64,000 nt of DNA from Streptomyces griseiscabiei (lineage in GTDB: Bacteria; Actinomycetota; Actinomycetes; Streptomycetales; Streptomycetaceae): contig NZ_JAGJBZ010000001.1 in assembly GCF_020010925.1 (NCBI RefSeq), positions 3,823,001-3,887,000 on the forward strand, given 5' to 3'. The notes beneath the pieces are model-generated. The model was not told where the DNA came from and searched no databases. It worked only from the letters and a program-made list of their open reading frames with translations. The position numbers and the translations under genes were made by a program. Below are positions 8,714 through 17,497 of this stretch, piece after piece. The stretch's first letter is position 1. The number at the start of each line of letters is the position of its first letter.

Positions 8714-9028
8714 TCAGCGGCTGTAGCGCATCAGCGCCCGCACCATGTGACACGTGGTGTCCGACGGCGGGTGCACACCGATGACCTCCGCCGTGGAGCG
8801 GATCGTCTCGTTGCGTGCCTGGTTCGGCATGTGGACACCGGAGTCGAGCAGGGCGATCGCCAGGCGCATGGCCTTCAGACGCCGGTTGTGGGTGATGTAC
8901 CACTCGCGCGGACGGCCCGGCGGCAGCGTGTGCTTCACCACCGGCTCGTAGGGCAGGTCGAGCAGAACGGGATGCTGGACGGTGGACTGGGTGGGCAGCG
9001 GCTTCGACTTCAGTGCGGCAGCGGGCAA
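8714..9028 (-). CDS. Conserved hypothetical 104-aa protein
   Basis: 104 aa, no signal peptide or membrane helix. A TTG start at 9028 is supported by AGGAGG five bases upstream; the ATG overlapping it is in a frame that stops after seven codons. The sequence has a central GRPREWYITHNRRLKAMRLA segment and a C-terminal RNETIRSTAEVIGVHP helix. I recognise no domain; similar short proteins are common in Streptomyces annotations as hypothetical. Upstream, an A/T-rich stretch (9098-9110) unusual for the genome may contain the promoter. Confidence 0.7.
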   Translation of the reverse strand: MPAAALKSKPLPTQSTVQHPVLLDLPYEPVVKHTLPPGRPREWYITHNRRLKAMRLAIALLDSGVHMPNQARNETIRSTAEVIGVHPPSDTTCHMVRALMRYSR

Positions 9029-9240
9029 GACATCCTCCTGTCGCGGTCTGGGCGCCGCCGGAGATCCCCCGTCGGCAACCCTCGAACACTGCTTCTATTT
9101 TACTACCCCCCACTGACAATCGCCCCTGGCCAGAAGGGATCTGAGGGGTCCTGTGACAGAGGTGGAACAGGGGTTTTCACGGCCCGTCGGTGGGGCCGCG
9201 GTCGGACCGTCCGGCACACCCGTTGACTACGGTGGGCGGC

Positions 9241-9600
9241 ATGGAGATCTGGATCAACCCGGCCTGTTCGAAGTGCCGCAGCGCCATCGGCCTGCTCGAC
9301 GCCGAGGGCGCCGACTACACCGTCCGCCGCTATCTGGAGGACGTCCCGAGCGAGGACGAGATCCGCGCCGTACTGGACCGGCTCGGGCTCGAACCGTGGG
9401 ACATCACCCGCACCCAGGAGGCCGCCGCGAAGGAGCTGGGTCTCAAGGAGTGGACACGGGACGCCGGTTCACGGGACCGGTGGGTCAAGGCCCTCGCCGA
9501 GCACCCGAAGCTCATCCAGCGGCCGATCATCACCGCCGAGGACGGCACGGCGGTGGTGGCCCGCACGGACGAGGCGGTACGGGACGCTCTGTCCCGGTAG
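9241..9600 (+). CDS. ArsC/Spx-family protein (arsenate reductase-like)
   Basis: 119 aa, the normal ArsC length. The N-terminus has the thioredoxin-like start with the redox motif PACSKCRSA (Cys10-x-x-Cys13), and the C-terminal half has the conserved LIQRPIIT segment where ArsC's arginine contacts the oxyanion. ArsC reduces arsenate with glutaredoxin or thioredoxin, and Spx relatives bind RNA polymerase. The CxxC motif fits several unassigned actinobacterial members, so true arsenate reduction is uncertain. ATG 9241 was chosen because the fold begins there; no strong ribosome site is seen. No ars genes are nearby. Confidence 0.8.
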   Translation: MEIWINPACSKCRSAIGLLDAEGADYTVRRYLEDVPSEDEIRAVLDRLGLEPWDITRTQEAAAKELGLKEWTRDAGSRDRWVKALAEHPKLIQRPIITAEDGTAVVARTDEAVRDALSR

Positions 9601-9643
9601 CGGGCGGTTCGCCGCGGTCCGGCGCCAACCTCGGTGTGACGTG

Positions 9644-9679
9644 GGTTACTTGAGAGTTCGCCGTGACCGTTGAGTAACC
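9644..9679. promoter_or_regulatory. Inverted repeat upstream of secreted protein gene
   Basis: GGTTACT (9644-9650) and AGTAACC (9673-9679) form a perfect 7-bp inverted repeat with a 22-base spacer, 80-116 bases before the ATG at 9760. It could be an operator; no regulator can be assigned. Confidence 0.4.
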
Positions 9680-9759
9680 TCGTTCGGGATCTCGTACATA
9701 GCGGCGTACTCGTCCGATCCGGTGGCCGATCAGAGGCCCGCCGGGAACAGGAGGCGCGC

Positions 9760-10461
9760 ATGTCGCGTAGGAGAACGCTCGGCACGAAGAAGAAGGTCGC
9801 GCTGTTCGTGACCGCGGCGGCGGTGGCGGGAGGCGGGGCCTTCGCCATGGCGGCCACGTCGAACGCGGCACAGACCGCCGCCCAGTCCAACGTCTGCCAG
9901 GGGCTGGCCACGGCGCTCGGCAACAACGAGCGGTTCATCGCGGACCAGAAGGCGAACCCGGACGCGCAGTCGGCGGCCCGGATCGCCAACCGCGAGGCGG
10001 TCATCGCCCAGATCAAGGTCCAGCAGGGCGCGTCGGACTGCGTCGTCGGGGAGTCGGCTCAGGGCTCCCAGGCGGCACAGCCCGCGCAACCCGCACAGCC
10101 GTCCGCGCCGGCCGCGGAGACCGGGGGGTCGGCTCAGGACCCCCAGGCTCCCGGGGGCGACGAGGCGGCCGGGAACGCGGGCGGCGCCGGTGACACGGGG
10201 AACGCCGGGGCCGGTGAGCAGGTCTGCAACGGGTCCACCGTCACCCTCTCGGGCGAGGGCGGGGCCCCGGCGGCGTCCAGCAACCAGTTCCCGGCCGGCA
10301 CCAAGCTGCGGGTGACCAACCTGGACAACAACAAGTCCACGACGGTCGAGGTCACCTCGGTCTCCGGCAGTTGCGCGCTGCTGAACAACGCCGCCTTCGA
10401 ACAGGTCCGGGAACCGGGCAAGTTCCTGATCCGCCGCGCGCTGATCGAGAAGGTGGGCTGA
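9760..10461 (+). CDS. Secreted protein with Cys-bounded helical domain and Ala/Gln/Pro linker
   Basis: 233 aa from ATG 9760, with AGGAGG at 9749-9754. A basic signal peptide (KKKVALFVTAAAVAGGGAFA) is followed by a helical segment bounded by two cysteines (about residues 45-100), then a low-complexity linker with three QPAQ-type repeats and Gly/Ala runs (about 105-160), and a C-terminal domain of ~75 residues containing two more cysteines and KLRVTNLDNNKSTTVEVTSV, a small beta-barrel-like stretch resembling double-psi/expansin-like folds. Function unknown. The DUF1996 protein at 15227 shows a comparable Cys-bounded helical N-terminal region. Confidence 0.75.
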   Translation: MSRRRTLGTKKKVALFVTAAAVAGGGAFAMAATSNAAQTAAQSNVCQGLATALGNNERFIADQKANPDAQSAARIANREAVIAQIKVQQGASDCVVGESAQGSQAAQPAQPAQPSAPAAETGGSAQDPQAPGGDEAAGNAGGAGDTGNAGAGEQVCNGSTVTLSGEGGAPAASSNQFPAGTKLRVTNLDNNKSTTVEVTSVSGSCALLNNAAFEQVREPGKFLIRRALIEKVG

Positions 10462-10624
10462 CCTGACCCCGGTCGGCCGACCCCAATCGGCCGGCCCCGG
10501 TCCGCCTGAAAGGCCGGTCACCGCGCCCAGCGGTGGCCGGCCTCATGCGCGCCTTCGACCAGCGGCTCCGCCCGCATCGCCGACTCCCGTCGCGGGAGCG
10601 TGAGTCGTGCCACAGAGACACCAG

Positions 10625-10662
10625 GTAACACGGGGTTCACATTCGAGCAACGACCGGGAAAT
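10625..10662 (+). promoter_or_regulatory. GlnR box upstream of glnII
   Basis: GTAAC (10625-10629), six bases, TTCAC (10636-10640), six bases, GCAAC (10647-10651), six bases, GAAAT (10658-10662). Spacing matches the GlnR a-b-a-b arrangement exactly; the second and third boxes deviate from consensus. A -35-like TTGACA follows at 10669-10674; no good -10 is visible. The rest of the 300-base gap shows nothing else. Confidence 0.8.
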
Positions 10663-10761
10663 CGCGCGTTGACAGGCTGCCCGGCATCAGCGGCGTTTCA
10701 GTGCCGCAGCGCCGCAGCACCCGCACATGCGCCTAGTGACCCACCCCGAAGGATGTGTCCC

Positions 10762-11790
10762 GTGACCTTCAAGGCTGAGTACATCTGGATCGACGGCACC
10801 GAGCCGACGGCCAAGCTCCGCTCGAAGACGAAGATCTTCGCCGACGACGCCAAGGGTGCGGAGCTGCCGATCTGGGGCTTCGACGGGTCCTCCACCAACC
10901 AGGCCGAGGGGCACTCCTCGGACCGTGTGCTCCAGCCGGTCTTCTCCTGCCCGGACCCGATCCGCGGCGGCGACGACATCCTCGTGCTCTGCGAGGTCCT
11001 CAACATCGACATGACGCCGCACGAGTCCAACACCCGTGCCGCGCTGCGCGAGGTGGCCGAGAAGTTCGCCGCGCAGGAGCCGATCTTCGGCATCGAGCAG
11101 GAGTACACCTTCTTCGACGGCGAGCGCCCGCTCGGCTTCCCCAAGGGCGGCTTCCCGGCCCCCCAGGGCGGCTACTACTGCGGTGTCGGCGCCGACGAGA
11201 TCTTCGGCCGTGACATCGTCGAGGCCCACCTGGAGAACTGCCTGACGGCCGGTCTCGCCATCTCCGGCATCAACGCCGAGGTCATGCCCGGCCAGTGGGA
11301 GTTCCAGGTCGGCCCGGTCTCCCCGCTGGAGGTCGCCGACCACCTGTGGGTGGCCCGCTGGCTGCTCTACCGCACCGCCGAGGACTTCGAGGTCTCCGCG
11401 ACGCTGGACCCGAAGCCCGTCAAGGGCGACTGGAACGGCGCCGGCGCGCACACCAACTTCTCCACGAAGGCGATGCGCGAGGGCTACGACGCGATCATCA
11501 CCGCGTGCGAGTCGCTCGGCGAGGGCTCGAAGCCGCTCGACCACGTCAAGAACTACGGCGCCGGCATCGACGACCGTCTGACCGGTCTGCACGAGACCGC
11601 CCCGTGGAACGAGTACTCCTACGGTGTCTCCGACCGCGGCGCCTCGGTCCGTATCCCGTGGCAGGTCGAGAAGGACGGCAAGGGCTACATCGAGGACCGC
11701 CGCCCGAACGCCAACGTCGACCCGTACGTCGTGACGCGGCTGATCGTCGACACCTGCTGCACCGCGCTCGACAAGGCCGGCCAGGTCTGA
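10762..11790 (+). CDS. glnII: Glutamine synthetase II (eukaryote-type GSII)
   Basis: 342 aa, the short decameric GSII type found in streptomycetes, rhizobia and eukaryotes. It begins with TFKAEYIWIDGTEPTAKLRS, has WGFDGSSTNQAEGHSSD, the FGIEQEYT metal site, GVGADEIFGRD, the GQWEFQVGP segment, GAGAHTNFSTKAMR and NEYSYGVSDRGASVRIPW. It lacks a GSI-type adenylylation tyrosine, so GlnE should not act on it. GTG 10762 is set by GAAGGA at 10748-10753, eight bases upstream; an ATG three codons earlier overlaps that site. Transcription is probably GlnR-dependent through the box at 10625-10662. Monocistronic with its own terminator. Confidence 0.97.
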   Translation: MTFKAEYIWIDGTEPTAKLRSKTKIFADDAKGAELPIWGFDGSSTNQAEGHSSDRVLQPVFSCPDPIRGGDDILVLCEVLNIDMTPHESNTRAALREVAEKFAAQEPIFGIEQEYTFFDGERPLGFPKGGFPAPQGGYYCGVGADEIFGRDIVEAHLENCLTAGLAISGINAEVMPGQWEFQVGPVSPLEVADHLWVARWLLYRTAEDFEVSATLDPKPVKGDWNGAGAHTNFSTKAMREGYDAIITACESLGEGSKPLDHVKNYGAGIDDRLTGLHETAPWNEYSYGVSDRGASVRIPWQVEKDGKGYIEDRRPNANVDPYVVTRLIVDTCCTALDKAGQV

Positions 11791-11810
11791 GCCACCCCGC
11801 CGCTCCACGA

Positions 11811-11837
11811 GGGCGCCCACCGTCACGGTGGGCGCCC
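11811..11837 (+). terminator. glnII terminator
   Basis: GGGCGCCCACCG (11811-11822), loop TCA, CGGTGGGCGCCC (11826-11837): a perfect 12-bp stem starting 20 bases after the stop codon. Confidence 0.85.
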
Positions 11838-11873
11838 TTCGGCGTTGTCAGTGGGGCATGCGATCGTGAGGGC

Positions 11874-12836
11874 ATGAAGATCGACGGGGGCGACTCGCAC
11901 GACATGTCCGAACTGGCCGTCAGGGTCGACACGGAGAACTGGGAGAAGCACGCCCGGATCACGGGCGGGCGGCTGCGTGAGCTGGTGCTCCGGATCGGGG
12001 ACCACGGCGACCGCTTCCTGGTCGTGCAGCGGATACCGGACGTGCCGGACGTCTTCGTCCAGGTCTGGCACCAGCGGGCCGACGACGGCACGGCCGGCGA
12101 GTACCAGCTGGAGCACCGCGAGGGCCGCGACCGGTTCTTCGGGGCGGTCCTCACCGACCCCGAGCGGGTCGCCGAGGCCATGACCGGCTGGGCGCGGCGG
12201 GCGGCGGGCTGGGACACCGGCATCGAGTGGACCCCGGTCGAGCACGACGCCCCGGAGGAGGTGCCGGACCTCCCGGACGACGTACGGGACCAGGTCGAGG
12301 AGCGGGTCCGGGAGCTGCTGCGCTGCGGCTACGACGACCGGGCGCGGCTGAGCGAGACCGCCGAGGAGTATCTGGTCGACGGCGACGAGCGGCCCGTCTC
12401 CCCCGCGCAGGCCCGGCAGCTCGTCGACCGGCTCTGGGTGGAGCGGCTCGCCGAGCAGGAGACCTGGGACGGCGTCACCGACCCCGAGCGGCTGACCCGG
12501 GCCTTCGAGACGCTCCGGGCGGCGCACGGCATCACCGCCCGGGAGCACTTCACCTGCTGCCGCAGCTGCGGCATGAGCGAGATCGGCGCCGAAGGGCCGC
12601 CGGACGCCCCGGGGTTCGTGTTCTTCCACACGCAGTGCACGGAGGGCGCCGCCGCCGGGCACGGACTGATGCTGCTCTACGGCGGGTTCGACGGCTCCGC
12701 CGAGACCACCGCGGCGGTCGGACACCAGGTCGTGGCCGCGCTCGCGGCGGAGGGGCTGTCCACCCAATGGGACGGCGATCCCGGGACGGCGGTCGCCGTC
12801 ACCCCGCTGGACTGGCGGAAACGGCTGGTGGGGTGA
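11874..12836 (+). CDS. DUF6891 family protein
   Basis: 320 aa, soluble and acidic. The N-terminal ~110 residues look like an immunity/SUKH-type alpha-beta domain (YQLEHREGRDRFFGAVLTD), followed by a helical linker and a C-terminal domain of ~150 residues containing FTCCRSCGMSEIG and GFVFFHTQCTEGA, the pattern I associate with DUF6891. Three cysteines in CCRSC plus the later HTQC could bind a metal. Function unknown. The ATG at 11874 was chosen over one ten codons later (MSELAVRVD) because the region between is well coded, but either is possible. Confidence 0.75.
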   Translation: MKIDGGDSHDMSELAVRVDTENWEKHARITGGRLRELVLRIGDHGDRFLVVQRIPDVPDVFVQVWHQRADDGTAGEYQLEHREGRDRFFGAVLTDPERVAEAMTGWARRAAGWDTGIEWTPVEHDAPEEVPDLPDDVRDQVEERVRELLRCGYDDRARLSETAEEYLVDGDERPVSPAQARQLVDRLWVERLAEQETWDGVTDPERLTRAFETLRAAHGITAREHFTCCRSCGMSEIGAEGPPDAPGFVFFHTQCTEGAAAGHGLMLLYGGFDGSAETTAAVGHQVVAALAAEGLSTQWDGDPGTAVAVTPLDWRKRLVG

Positions 12837-12925
12837 GGTCATGACACACCCCCGTCATGTCGAAGAAGCGTCCAAGCAGTGAGAGGAGACTCCTGCGGCG
12901 GGCGTGTGTCTGCTTCAATGGGGCC

Positions 12926-13048
12926 ATGGCCAGCTTCCAGAACCGACGTGCGACGGGTCGCCATGACCTCGAGCCCTTCTGGCCTTCCCGTCAGCACCAC
13001 GACTTCGACCGGGTGTGTTGCCGCGCGATGAACGCGCCGGCCCTCTAA
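12926..13048 (+). CDS. Putative 40-aa leader peptide ending in a Cys-Cys motif
   Basis: ATG 12926 to TAA 13046-13048; 40 aa, rich in Arg, His and aromatic residues, with HHDFDRVCCRAMNAPAL at its end. No clear ribosome site precedes it; a weak TTCAAT -10 at 12914-12919 places the ATG where a leaderless transcript would begin. It ends 122 bases before a winged-helix regulator, with a hairpin between (13093-13140). The H-x-D-x-x-R-V-C-C order resembles actinobacterial cysteine-responsive leader peptides. It could instead be a small functional protein. Confidence 0.55.
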   Translation: MASFQNRRATGRHDLEPFWPSRQHHDFDRVCCRAMNAPAL

Positions 13049-13092
13049 AGCCGTACACCCCGGCCTTCGGTCGGCGCGGAACGACGTACGTC

Positions 13093-13140
13093 CCTCGGCG
13101 GGTCACCGACCACGAACTCGGTCGCCGAGGTCTCCCGGAC
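13093..13140 (+). promoter_or_regulatory. Possible attenuator hairpin ahead of the winged-helix gene
   Basis: CCTCGGC (13093-13099) pairs with GCCGAGG (13134-13140) and an inner GACC/GGTC pair extends the stem, leaving a bulge on the left side. No T run follows, so intrinsic termination is not shown. Confidence 0.35.
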
Positions 13141-13170
13141 GAACCTCTCGCGCGAAAGAGCTGACCTCTC

Positions 13171-13782
13171 ATGGCGAACACCCGTTCACTGTCGACCGCG
13201 ACCCCGCTGACCTCCGCGCCGGGCTCCGTCCCCGTCGCCGTCCCCGCCCCCGGCGCCGCCCCCCGGCACCGGCTGCGTGCCGTGGGGCGGGACGAGGTCG
13301 TGGACATCACCGACTTCCTGCCGCCGGGCGCGACCTGGCTGCCCGCTCCCCAGCACACCCTGCCCACGCTGCCGGGCCGGCCGCCGATGGTCGGGTACCT
13401 GGTGCTCGTGCCGGCGGACCAGCAGCCGCCGCCGGCGCCGTTCGCCGTCGCGGACGAGAAGCCGGACGGCCACCTCGGTGCCGGTGGGGACGAGCTGGTC
13501 CGCGTCGACACCGTGCAGCGCACGGCCCAGGTCGGCGGGCGGCCGCTCGACCTCACCTATCTGGAGTTCGAACTCCTCGCCCATCTGGTCGCGCATCCCA
13601 ACCGGGTGCACACCCGCGACCAGTTGGTCACCACGGTGTGGGGCTACGGGCATGTGGGCGACGGTCGTACGGTCGACGTCCACATCGCCCGGCTGCGCCG
13701 CAAGCTCGGCGCGGAGTTCCGCCAGGCGATCCAGACGGTGCGGCGGGTCGGGTACAAGTACACGCCGCCGCTGAACCGCTGA
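13171..13782 (+). CDS. Orphan winged-helix (OmpR C-terminal type) regulator
   Basis: 203 aa. The C-terminal ~95 residues are a complete Trans_reg_C domain: LDLTYLEFELLAHLVAHP, NRVHTRDQLVTTVWGYG, the recognition helix RTVDVHIARLRRKLG and the wing RRVGYKYTPP. The N-terminal ~100 residues are not a receiver domain; they are Pro/Ala-rich with a VVDITDFLPPGATWLP segment and PMVGYLVLVP, so there is no phosphorylatable Asp and no partner kinase nearby. Such orphan regulators must sense by another route. A short ORF with a Cys-Cys motif and a hairpin precede it, suggesting translation-linked control. Confidence 0.85.
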   Translation: MANTRSLSTATPLTSAPGSVPVAVPAPGAAPRHRLRAVGRDEVVDITDFLPPGATWLPAPQHTLPTLPGRPPMVGYLVLVPADQQPPPAPFAVADEKPDGHLGAGGDELVRVDTVQRTAQVGGRPLDLTYLEFELLAHLVAHPNRVHTRDQLVTTVWGYGHVGDGRTVDVHIARLRRKLGAEFRQAIQTVRRVGYKYTPPLNR

Positions 13783-13794
13783 CCGACCGAGCGG

Positions 13795-13826
13795 CTGTGC
13801 CGCTGTGCCGCTGTGCCGCTGTGCCG
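13795..13826. repeat. Tandem repeat, four perfect 8-bp units
   Basis: CTGTGCCG occurs four times without mismatch, right after the regulator's stop codon. The region continues with GCCGACAGCGG, which can pair with GCGGCTGT at the start to make a hairpin, so it may also terminate transcription. Confidence 0.8.
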
Positions 13827-13893
13827 CCGACAGCGGATCTCCTGAGAGCAGATTTCCGTCCGTGGCCGCCGCCCGGCGGGCAGAGTCGGCGGT

Positions 13894-14916
13894 ATGAGAC
13901 TTCTGATGCTGGGTGGTACGGAGTTCGTGGGTCGCGCCGTCGTGGAGTCGGCGCTGACCCGCGGCTGGGAGGTGACCGTCTTCCACCGGGGACGGCACGC
14001 GCCTTCGGCCGGGGTGCGGTCGTTGCTGGGCGACCGCACCGCACCGGACGGGCTCGCGGCGCTCGCCGCCGCCTCCACCGCCGGTTCCGGTTCCGGCGGG
14101 GGCGGGTGGGATGTCGTCGTCGACACCTGGTCGGCGGCGCCGCGAGCCGTCCGGGACACCGCGCGACTGCTGTCCGGCGCGGCGAAACGGTATGTATACG
14201 TGTCGAGTTGCTCGGTGTACGCCTGGCCCCCGGCCGCCGGGTACGACGAGGGGGCGCCCGTGGTGGAGGGCGCGTCGGCGGACGCCGGGCAGACGGACTA
14301 CGCGCGCGACAAGCGGGGCGGGGAGCTGGCCGCCGTGGAGGCGTTCGGCGCCGACCGCTCGCTCCTCGTACGCTCCGGGCTGATCCTCGGGCCGTACGAG
14401 AACATCGGCCGGCTGCCCTGGTGGCTCGACCGGACCGCCCGGGGCGGACCGGTCCTGGCACCCGGCCCCCGGGACCTCCCCCTGCAGTACGTCGACGTCC
14501 GCGATCTCGCCGACTGGGTGCTCGGCGCGGCGGAACAGGAGCGGTGCGGCGCGTACAACCTGGCCGGTCCGCCGGGCATGACGACGATGGGCGAGCTGCT
14601 CGACGCCTGTGTGCGGGTGACCGGCGGGGCCGCCGAACTCCGCTGGACCGCACCGGAGTCGGTGCTCGGCGCCGGGATCGAGCCGTGGACGGGGCTGCCG
14701 GTGTGGGTGCCGGAGGGAAGCGAGCTGCATGACGCGCTGCACCGCGCGGACGTGTCCCGGGCCGTGGGGCACGGACTGCGCTGCCGGGGCGTGGAGGAGA
14801 CCGTACGGGACACCTGGGCGTGGCTGAGCGGGCTCGGCGGAGTGGCGCCGCACCGCCCGGACCGGCCGCCGGTGGGACTGGACCCGGCGGTGGAGGCGAA
14901 GGTGCTGGGTCTCTAG
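13894..14916 (+). CDS. NAD(P)-dependent epimerase/dehydratase (extended SDR)
   Basis: 340 aa. The Rossmann start is [16 protein letters not shown], with the Gly pattern GGTEFVG. The catalytic pair is in [11 protein letters not shown] (Tyr-x-x-x-Lys) and the serine is in [10 protein letters not shown]. The substrate-binding C-terminal half contains [19 protein letters not shown] and [16 protein letters not shown]. Related actinobacterial proteins are annotated as NAD-dependent epimerase or reductase with unknown substrates. No sugar-nucleotide or natural-product genes are next to it. Confidence 0.8.
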   Translation: MRLLMLGGTEFVGRAVVESALTRGWEVTVFHRGRHAPSAGVRSLLGDRTAPDGLAALAAASTAGSGSGGGGWDVVVDTWSAAPRAVRDTARLLSGAAKRYVYVSSCSVYAWPPAAGYDEGAPVVEGASADAGQTDYARDKRGGELAAVEAFGADRSLLVRSGLILGPYENIGRLPWWLDRTARGGPVLAPGPRDLPLQYVDVRDLADWVLGAAEQERCGAYNLAGPPGMTTMGELLDACVRVTGGAAELRWTAPESVLGAGIEPWTGLPVWVPEGSELHDALHRADVSRAVGHGLRCRGVEETVRDTWAWLSGLGGVAPHRPDRPPVGLDPAVEAKVLGL

Positions 14917-15226
14917 GGCGTGGCAGGACCGACGCGGGGCAACGGCAGAACGGGCAATCGGCACGCGTGCGGCGGTTCTCGCGTATGTTGGCCAGGGCCG
15001 CCGAAAGGCGCCCTTCACGGACTCCGCCAGGGACCTTCACAGTGCACCCGCCGTAGGGGATCAGCAACTCCCGGTGTTTCATGGGGCGTTGAAACCAGTT
15101 TGTCCCACGAATCTCTCATCAATTTGTGAGTCGCCTGAACACTCCTGGGACTCGCCGCGTATTCGATGGAGCCGCTTCACTCCTGTCGGGCGCCTCGATG
15201 CCCCGCAAGGAAGTCAGAGGAGTTCC
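14917..15226. other. 310-base intergenic region with an inverted repeat
   Basis: No gene is supported here. The visible structure is GTTTCA (15076-15081), eight bases, TGAAAC (15090-15095), a perfect 6-bp inverted repeat about 130 bases before the DUF1996 start, followed by a locally A/T-rich stretch (15095-15130) that probably holds the promoter. Confidence 0.5.
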
Positions 15227-16831
15227 ATGGGACGCAACACACGCAAACGACGTTCGCCGCTGGCCGTCCGGGCCATCGCCGCATCCGCGGCGCTCGCGGT
15301 CGCGGGCGGCGGCCTGGTCTGGGCGAACTTCTACGCCTCAGCGGGCGAGTCGAAGTCCAAGCAGAACAGCACGCTGGCCTCCGCGCAGGTGGCCACGATC
15401 GACTGCCCGGACGTCGGCCAGCAGCTGACCAACGTGCCCCAGAAGGCGCGTAAGAACGTCGCCAAGGAGTTGGCGCTGCTGGATCAGCAGGTCACCGAGG
15501 CCTACAAGCGCCTCGCGGACACGCGCCAGGCCCAGGCGGGGGATGCCGGCTTCGTCAACAACGCCATCATCGGCCCGCTCAAGTCCAAGCGGGTCGCCAC
15601 CCTCGACCGGATCGGCATCAACATCCGGAACGCGGGCGGCAAGACCCCGCAGGGCATGGACCAGCTCGCCAACTGCCAGGGCGTCGCGGACCAGAACCAG
15701 ACCAACGCCGGTGGCGGCCAGGGCCAGGGTCAGGGCAACAACGGCCAGGGCAACAACGGCAACAACAACAATGGCAATGGCCAGAACCAGGGCGGCAACG
15801 GCCAGGGCAACGGTCAGAACCAGGGTGGAAACGGCCAGAACCAGGGCGGCAACGGCCAGGGCCAGAACCAGGGCAACAACGGTGGCGGTCAGGGCGGCAA
15901 CGGCCCGGTCGCGGCCGACTTCATCGACATCAACCAGGTCCAGCCGAACGGCGGCCCCAAGGGTGTCGGCGGCAACGGTCTCGCCGCGAACGGCGACGGC
16001 GGTTCGACGGGTACCTTCACCACGAACTGCGGCACCAACGACAACGAGCTCCGCAACTCGGACAACGTGATCGTCGCCCCCGGTGTCAGCAACGGTGCCC
16101 AGCACCAGCACGACTACGTCGGCAACCAGAGCAACAACGCCTTCGCGAGCGACCAGGACCTGGCGAACGCGCAGACCACCTGCCAGAACCAGGGTGACAA
16201 GTCGTCCTACTTCTGGCCGGTCATCCGTCTGCAGGACGGCTCGAACGACATCGACGCAGGCGCCCCCGGCGGTGGCCAGGACGGCAACGTCGGCAAGATC
16301 GTCGAGCCCAGCCAGGCCGAGCTGAAGTTCGTCGGCAACAAGCAGGGCAACGTCGTCGCCATGCCGACCGCGCTGCGCATCATCACCGGTGACGCGAAGT
16401 CCTTCGTCAACGGCCTGAACAACGCCAACACCAACTGGAGCTGCACGGGTCTCGAGGACCGTGTCGTGACGGACAAGTACCCGATCTGCCCGCAGGGCAG
16501 CTCCGTGGTCCGGACGTCCTTCTTCCAGAGCTGCTGGGACGGCCAGAACATCGACAGCGCCAACCACCGGACGCACGTCGACTTCGTCGAGCAGAACGGC
16601 AGCTGCTCCAACGGCTTCCAGGCCATCCCGCAGCTCCAGGTCCGCCTGGTCTACGACATCCCGGCGCCGTCCATCCAGAACGGGCAGCTGCAGAACGCCT
16701 ACGCGATCGACTCCTTCCCGGACCAGCTCCACAAGGCGATCACCGACCACAACGACTTCATCAACTTCTTCGACCAGAACACGATGAACCAGGTGGTCGA
16801 CTGCATCAACAGCGGCCAGGACTGCCAGTAG
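15227..16831 (+). CDS. Secreted DUF1996 protein with Gly/Asn/Gln linker
   Basis: 534 aa from ATG 15227, with AGAGGAG just upstream. A Tat- or Sec-type basic N-terminus ([20 protein letters not shown]) is followed by a Cys-bounded helical region (about residues 45-155), a low-complexity linker of ~70 residues made of GNGQ/NQGG repeats, and the C-terminal DUF1996 domain (about 230-530) with the conserved [48 protein letters not shown] and [11 protein letters not shown] motifs. DUF1996 is a cysteine-rich extracellular domain found in fungi and actinobacteria, of unknown function; His and Asp residues suggest a metal-dependent or carbohydrate-related role. It is monocistronic with a strong terminator. 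Confidence 0.9.
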   Translation: MGRNTRKRRSPLAVRAIAASAALAVAGGGLVWANFYASAGESKSKQNSTLASAQVATIDCPDVGQQLTNVPQKARKNVAKELALLDQQVTEAYKRLADTRQAQAGDAGFVNNAIIGPLKSKRVATLDRIGINIRNAGGKTPQGMDQLANCQGVADQNQTNAGGGQGQGQGNNGQGNNGNNNNGNGQNQGGNGQGNGQNQGGNGQNQGGNGQGQNQGNNGGGQGGNGPVAADFIDINQVQPNGGPKGVGGNGLAANGDGGSTGTFTTNCGTNDNELRNSDNVIVAPGVSNGAQHQHDYVGNQSNNAFASDQDLANAQTTCQNQGDKSSYFWPVIRLQDGSNDIDAGAPGGGQDGNVGKIVEPSQAELKFVGNKQGNVVAMPTALRIITGDAKSFVNGLNNANTNWSCTGLEDRVVTDKYPICPQGSSVVRTSFFQSCWDGQNIDSANHRTHVDFVEQNGSCSNGFQAIPQLQVRLVYDIPAPSIQNGQLQNAYAIDSFPDQLHKAITDHNDFINFFDQNTMNQVVDCINSGQDCQ

Positions 16832-16862
16832 CAGCACTGACGCGGCAACGCGACACACGAGG

Positions 16863-16894
16863 AAGCCGGCGGTGGGATCTCCCACCGCCGGCTT
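16863..16894. terminator. Bidirectional terminator
   Basis: AAGCCGGCGGTGGGA (16863-16877), loop TC, TCCCACCGCCGGCTT (16880-16894): perfect 15-bp stem flanked by A-rich and T-rich ends, between convergent genes. Confidence 0.9.
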
Positions 16895-16929
16895 TCGGTT
16901 TCCCTCGCGGCCGGCCGCCGTGACCGCGG

Positions 16930-17382
16930 TCAGCCGCTGTGGCCGCCCTTGTTGTGGCTGCCACCGGGGTTCATGTGCGCGGACCCCTCCTGCACCTCGC
17001 CGCCGAGCGCGCCCTGCAGCCCGCCCACGGTCTTCTTCTCGCCGACGGCGACCCACTTGCGGCCGACGAGGTAGTAGCCGCCGTAGTCCTTGGCACCGGC
17101 CAGCCACTCGGCCTGGCCGCGGTCGGTGGCGAAGGTCGCGAGGACGAACTTGCCGTCGAAGTCGCCGTCCTTGTTGGTGCACAGCGCCTGGCGGATCGTG
17201 TCGGCGTCCGTCTGCATGTCCGGCTTGCAGCCCACCTCGCCCGCGATGTGCTCCAGGGTCCCGGTCGCGGTCTTCGGGACGGCGGCCTCGGCGTCGTCGC
17301 CCGCGCCGCAGCCGGTCAGCATCAGCAGGGCGGCGACCGCACCGGCCGCGCTTCCCGCAAGGCTCTTCCTCGTCACACTCAT
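16930..17382 (-). CDS. Small lipoprotein, unknown function
   Basis: 150 aa from ATG 17382, preceded by GGAGGAACG. The lipobox is LTGC with Cys25, so the mature protein is anchored to the outer face of the membrane. The mature part contains TATGTLEHIAGEVGCKPDMQ, a second pair of cysteines, a KFVLATFATDRGQAEWLAGA segment and a GGYYLVGRKWVAVG strand, ending in a Gly/His-rich tail. Similar Streptomyces lipoproteins are annotated as hypothetical. It is convergent with the DUF1996 gene and divergent from the GH89 gene. Confidence 0.8.
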   Translation of the reverse strand: MSVTRKSLAGSAAGAVAALLMLTGCGAGDDAEAAVPKTATGTLEHIAGEVGCKPDMQTDADTIRQALCTNKDGDFDGKFVLATFATDRGQAEWLAGAKDYGGYYLVGRKWVAVGEKKTVGGLQGALGGEVQEGSAHMNPGGSHNKGGHSG

Positions 17383-17497
17383 CCGTTCCTCCGGGTCCGT
17401 TCCGGCGACGTGAACTCGCCAGCTCCGTGCGCACCGTTGTTCACGGACGGTCGTCCGGTTAGCGTGCCGCCACTGTCGACACAGGGGGCACACAGAC

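Noticed and set aside
15700..15900. Possible CRISPR or minisatellite from the GNGQ repeats in the DUF1996 gene
   Set aside because: Repeats are in-frame low-complexity codons within a coding gene, with no regular spacers.
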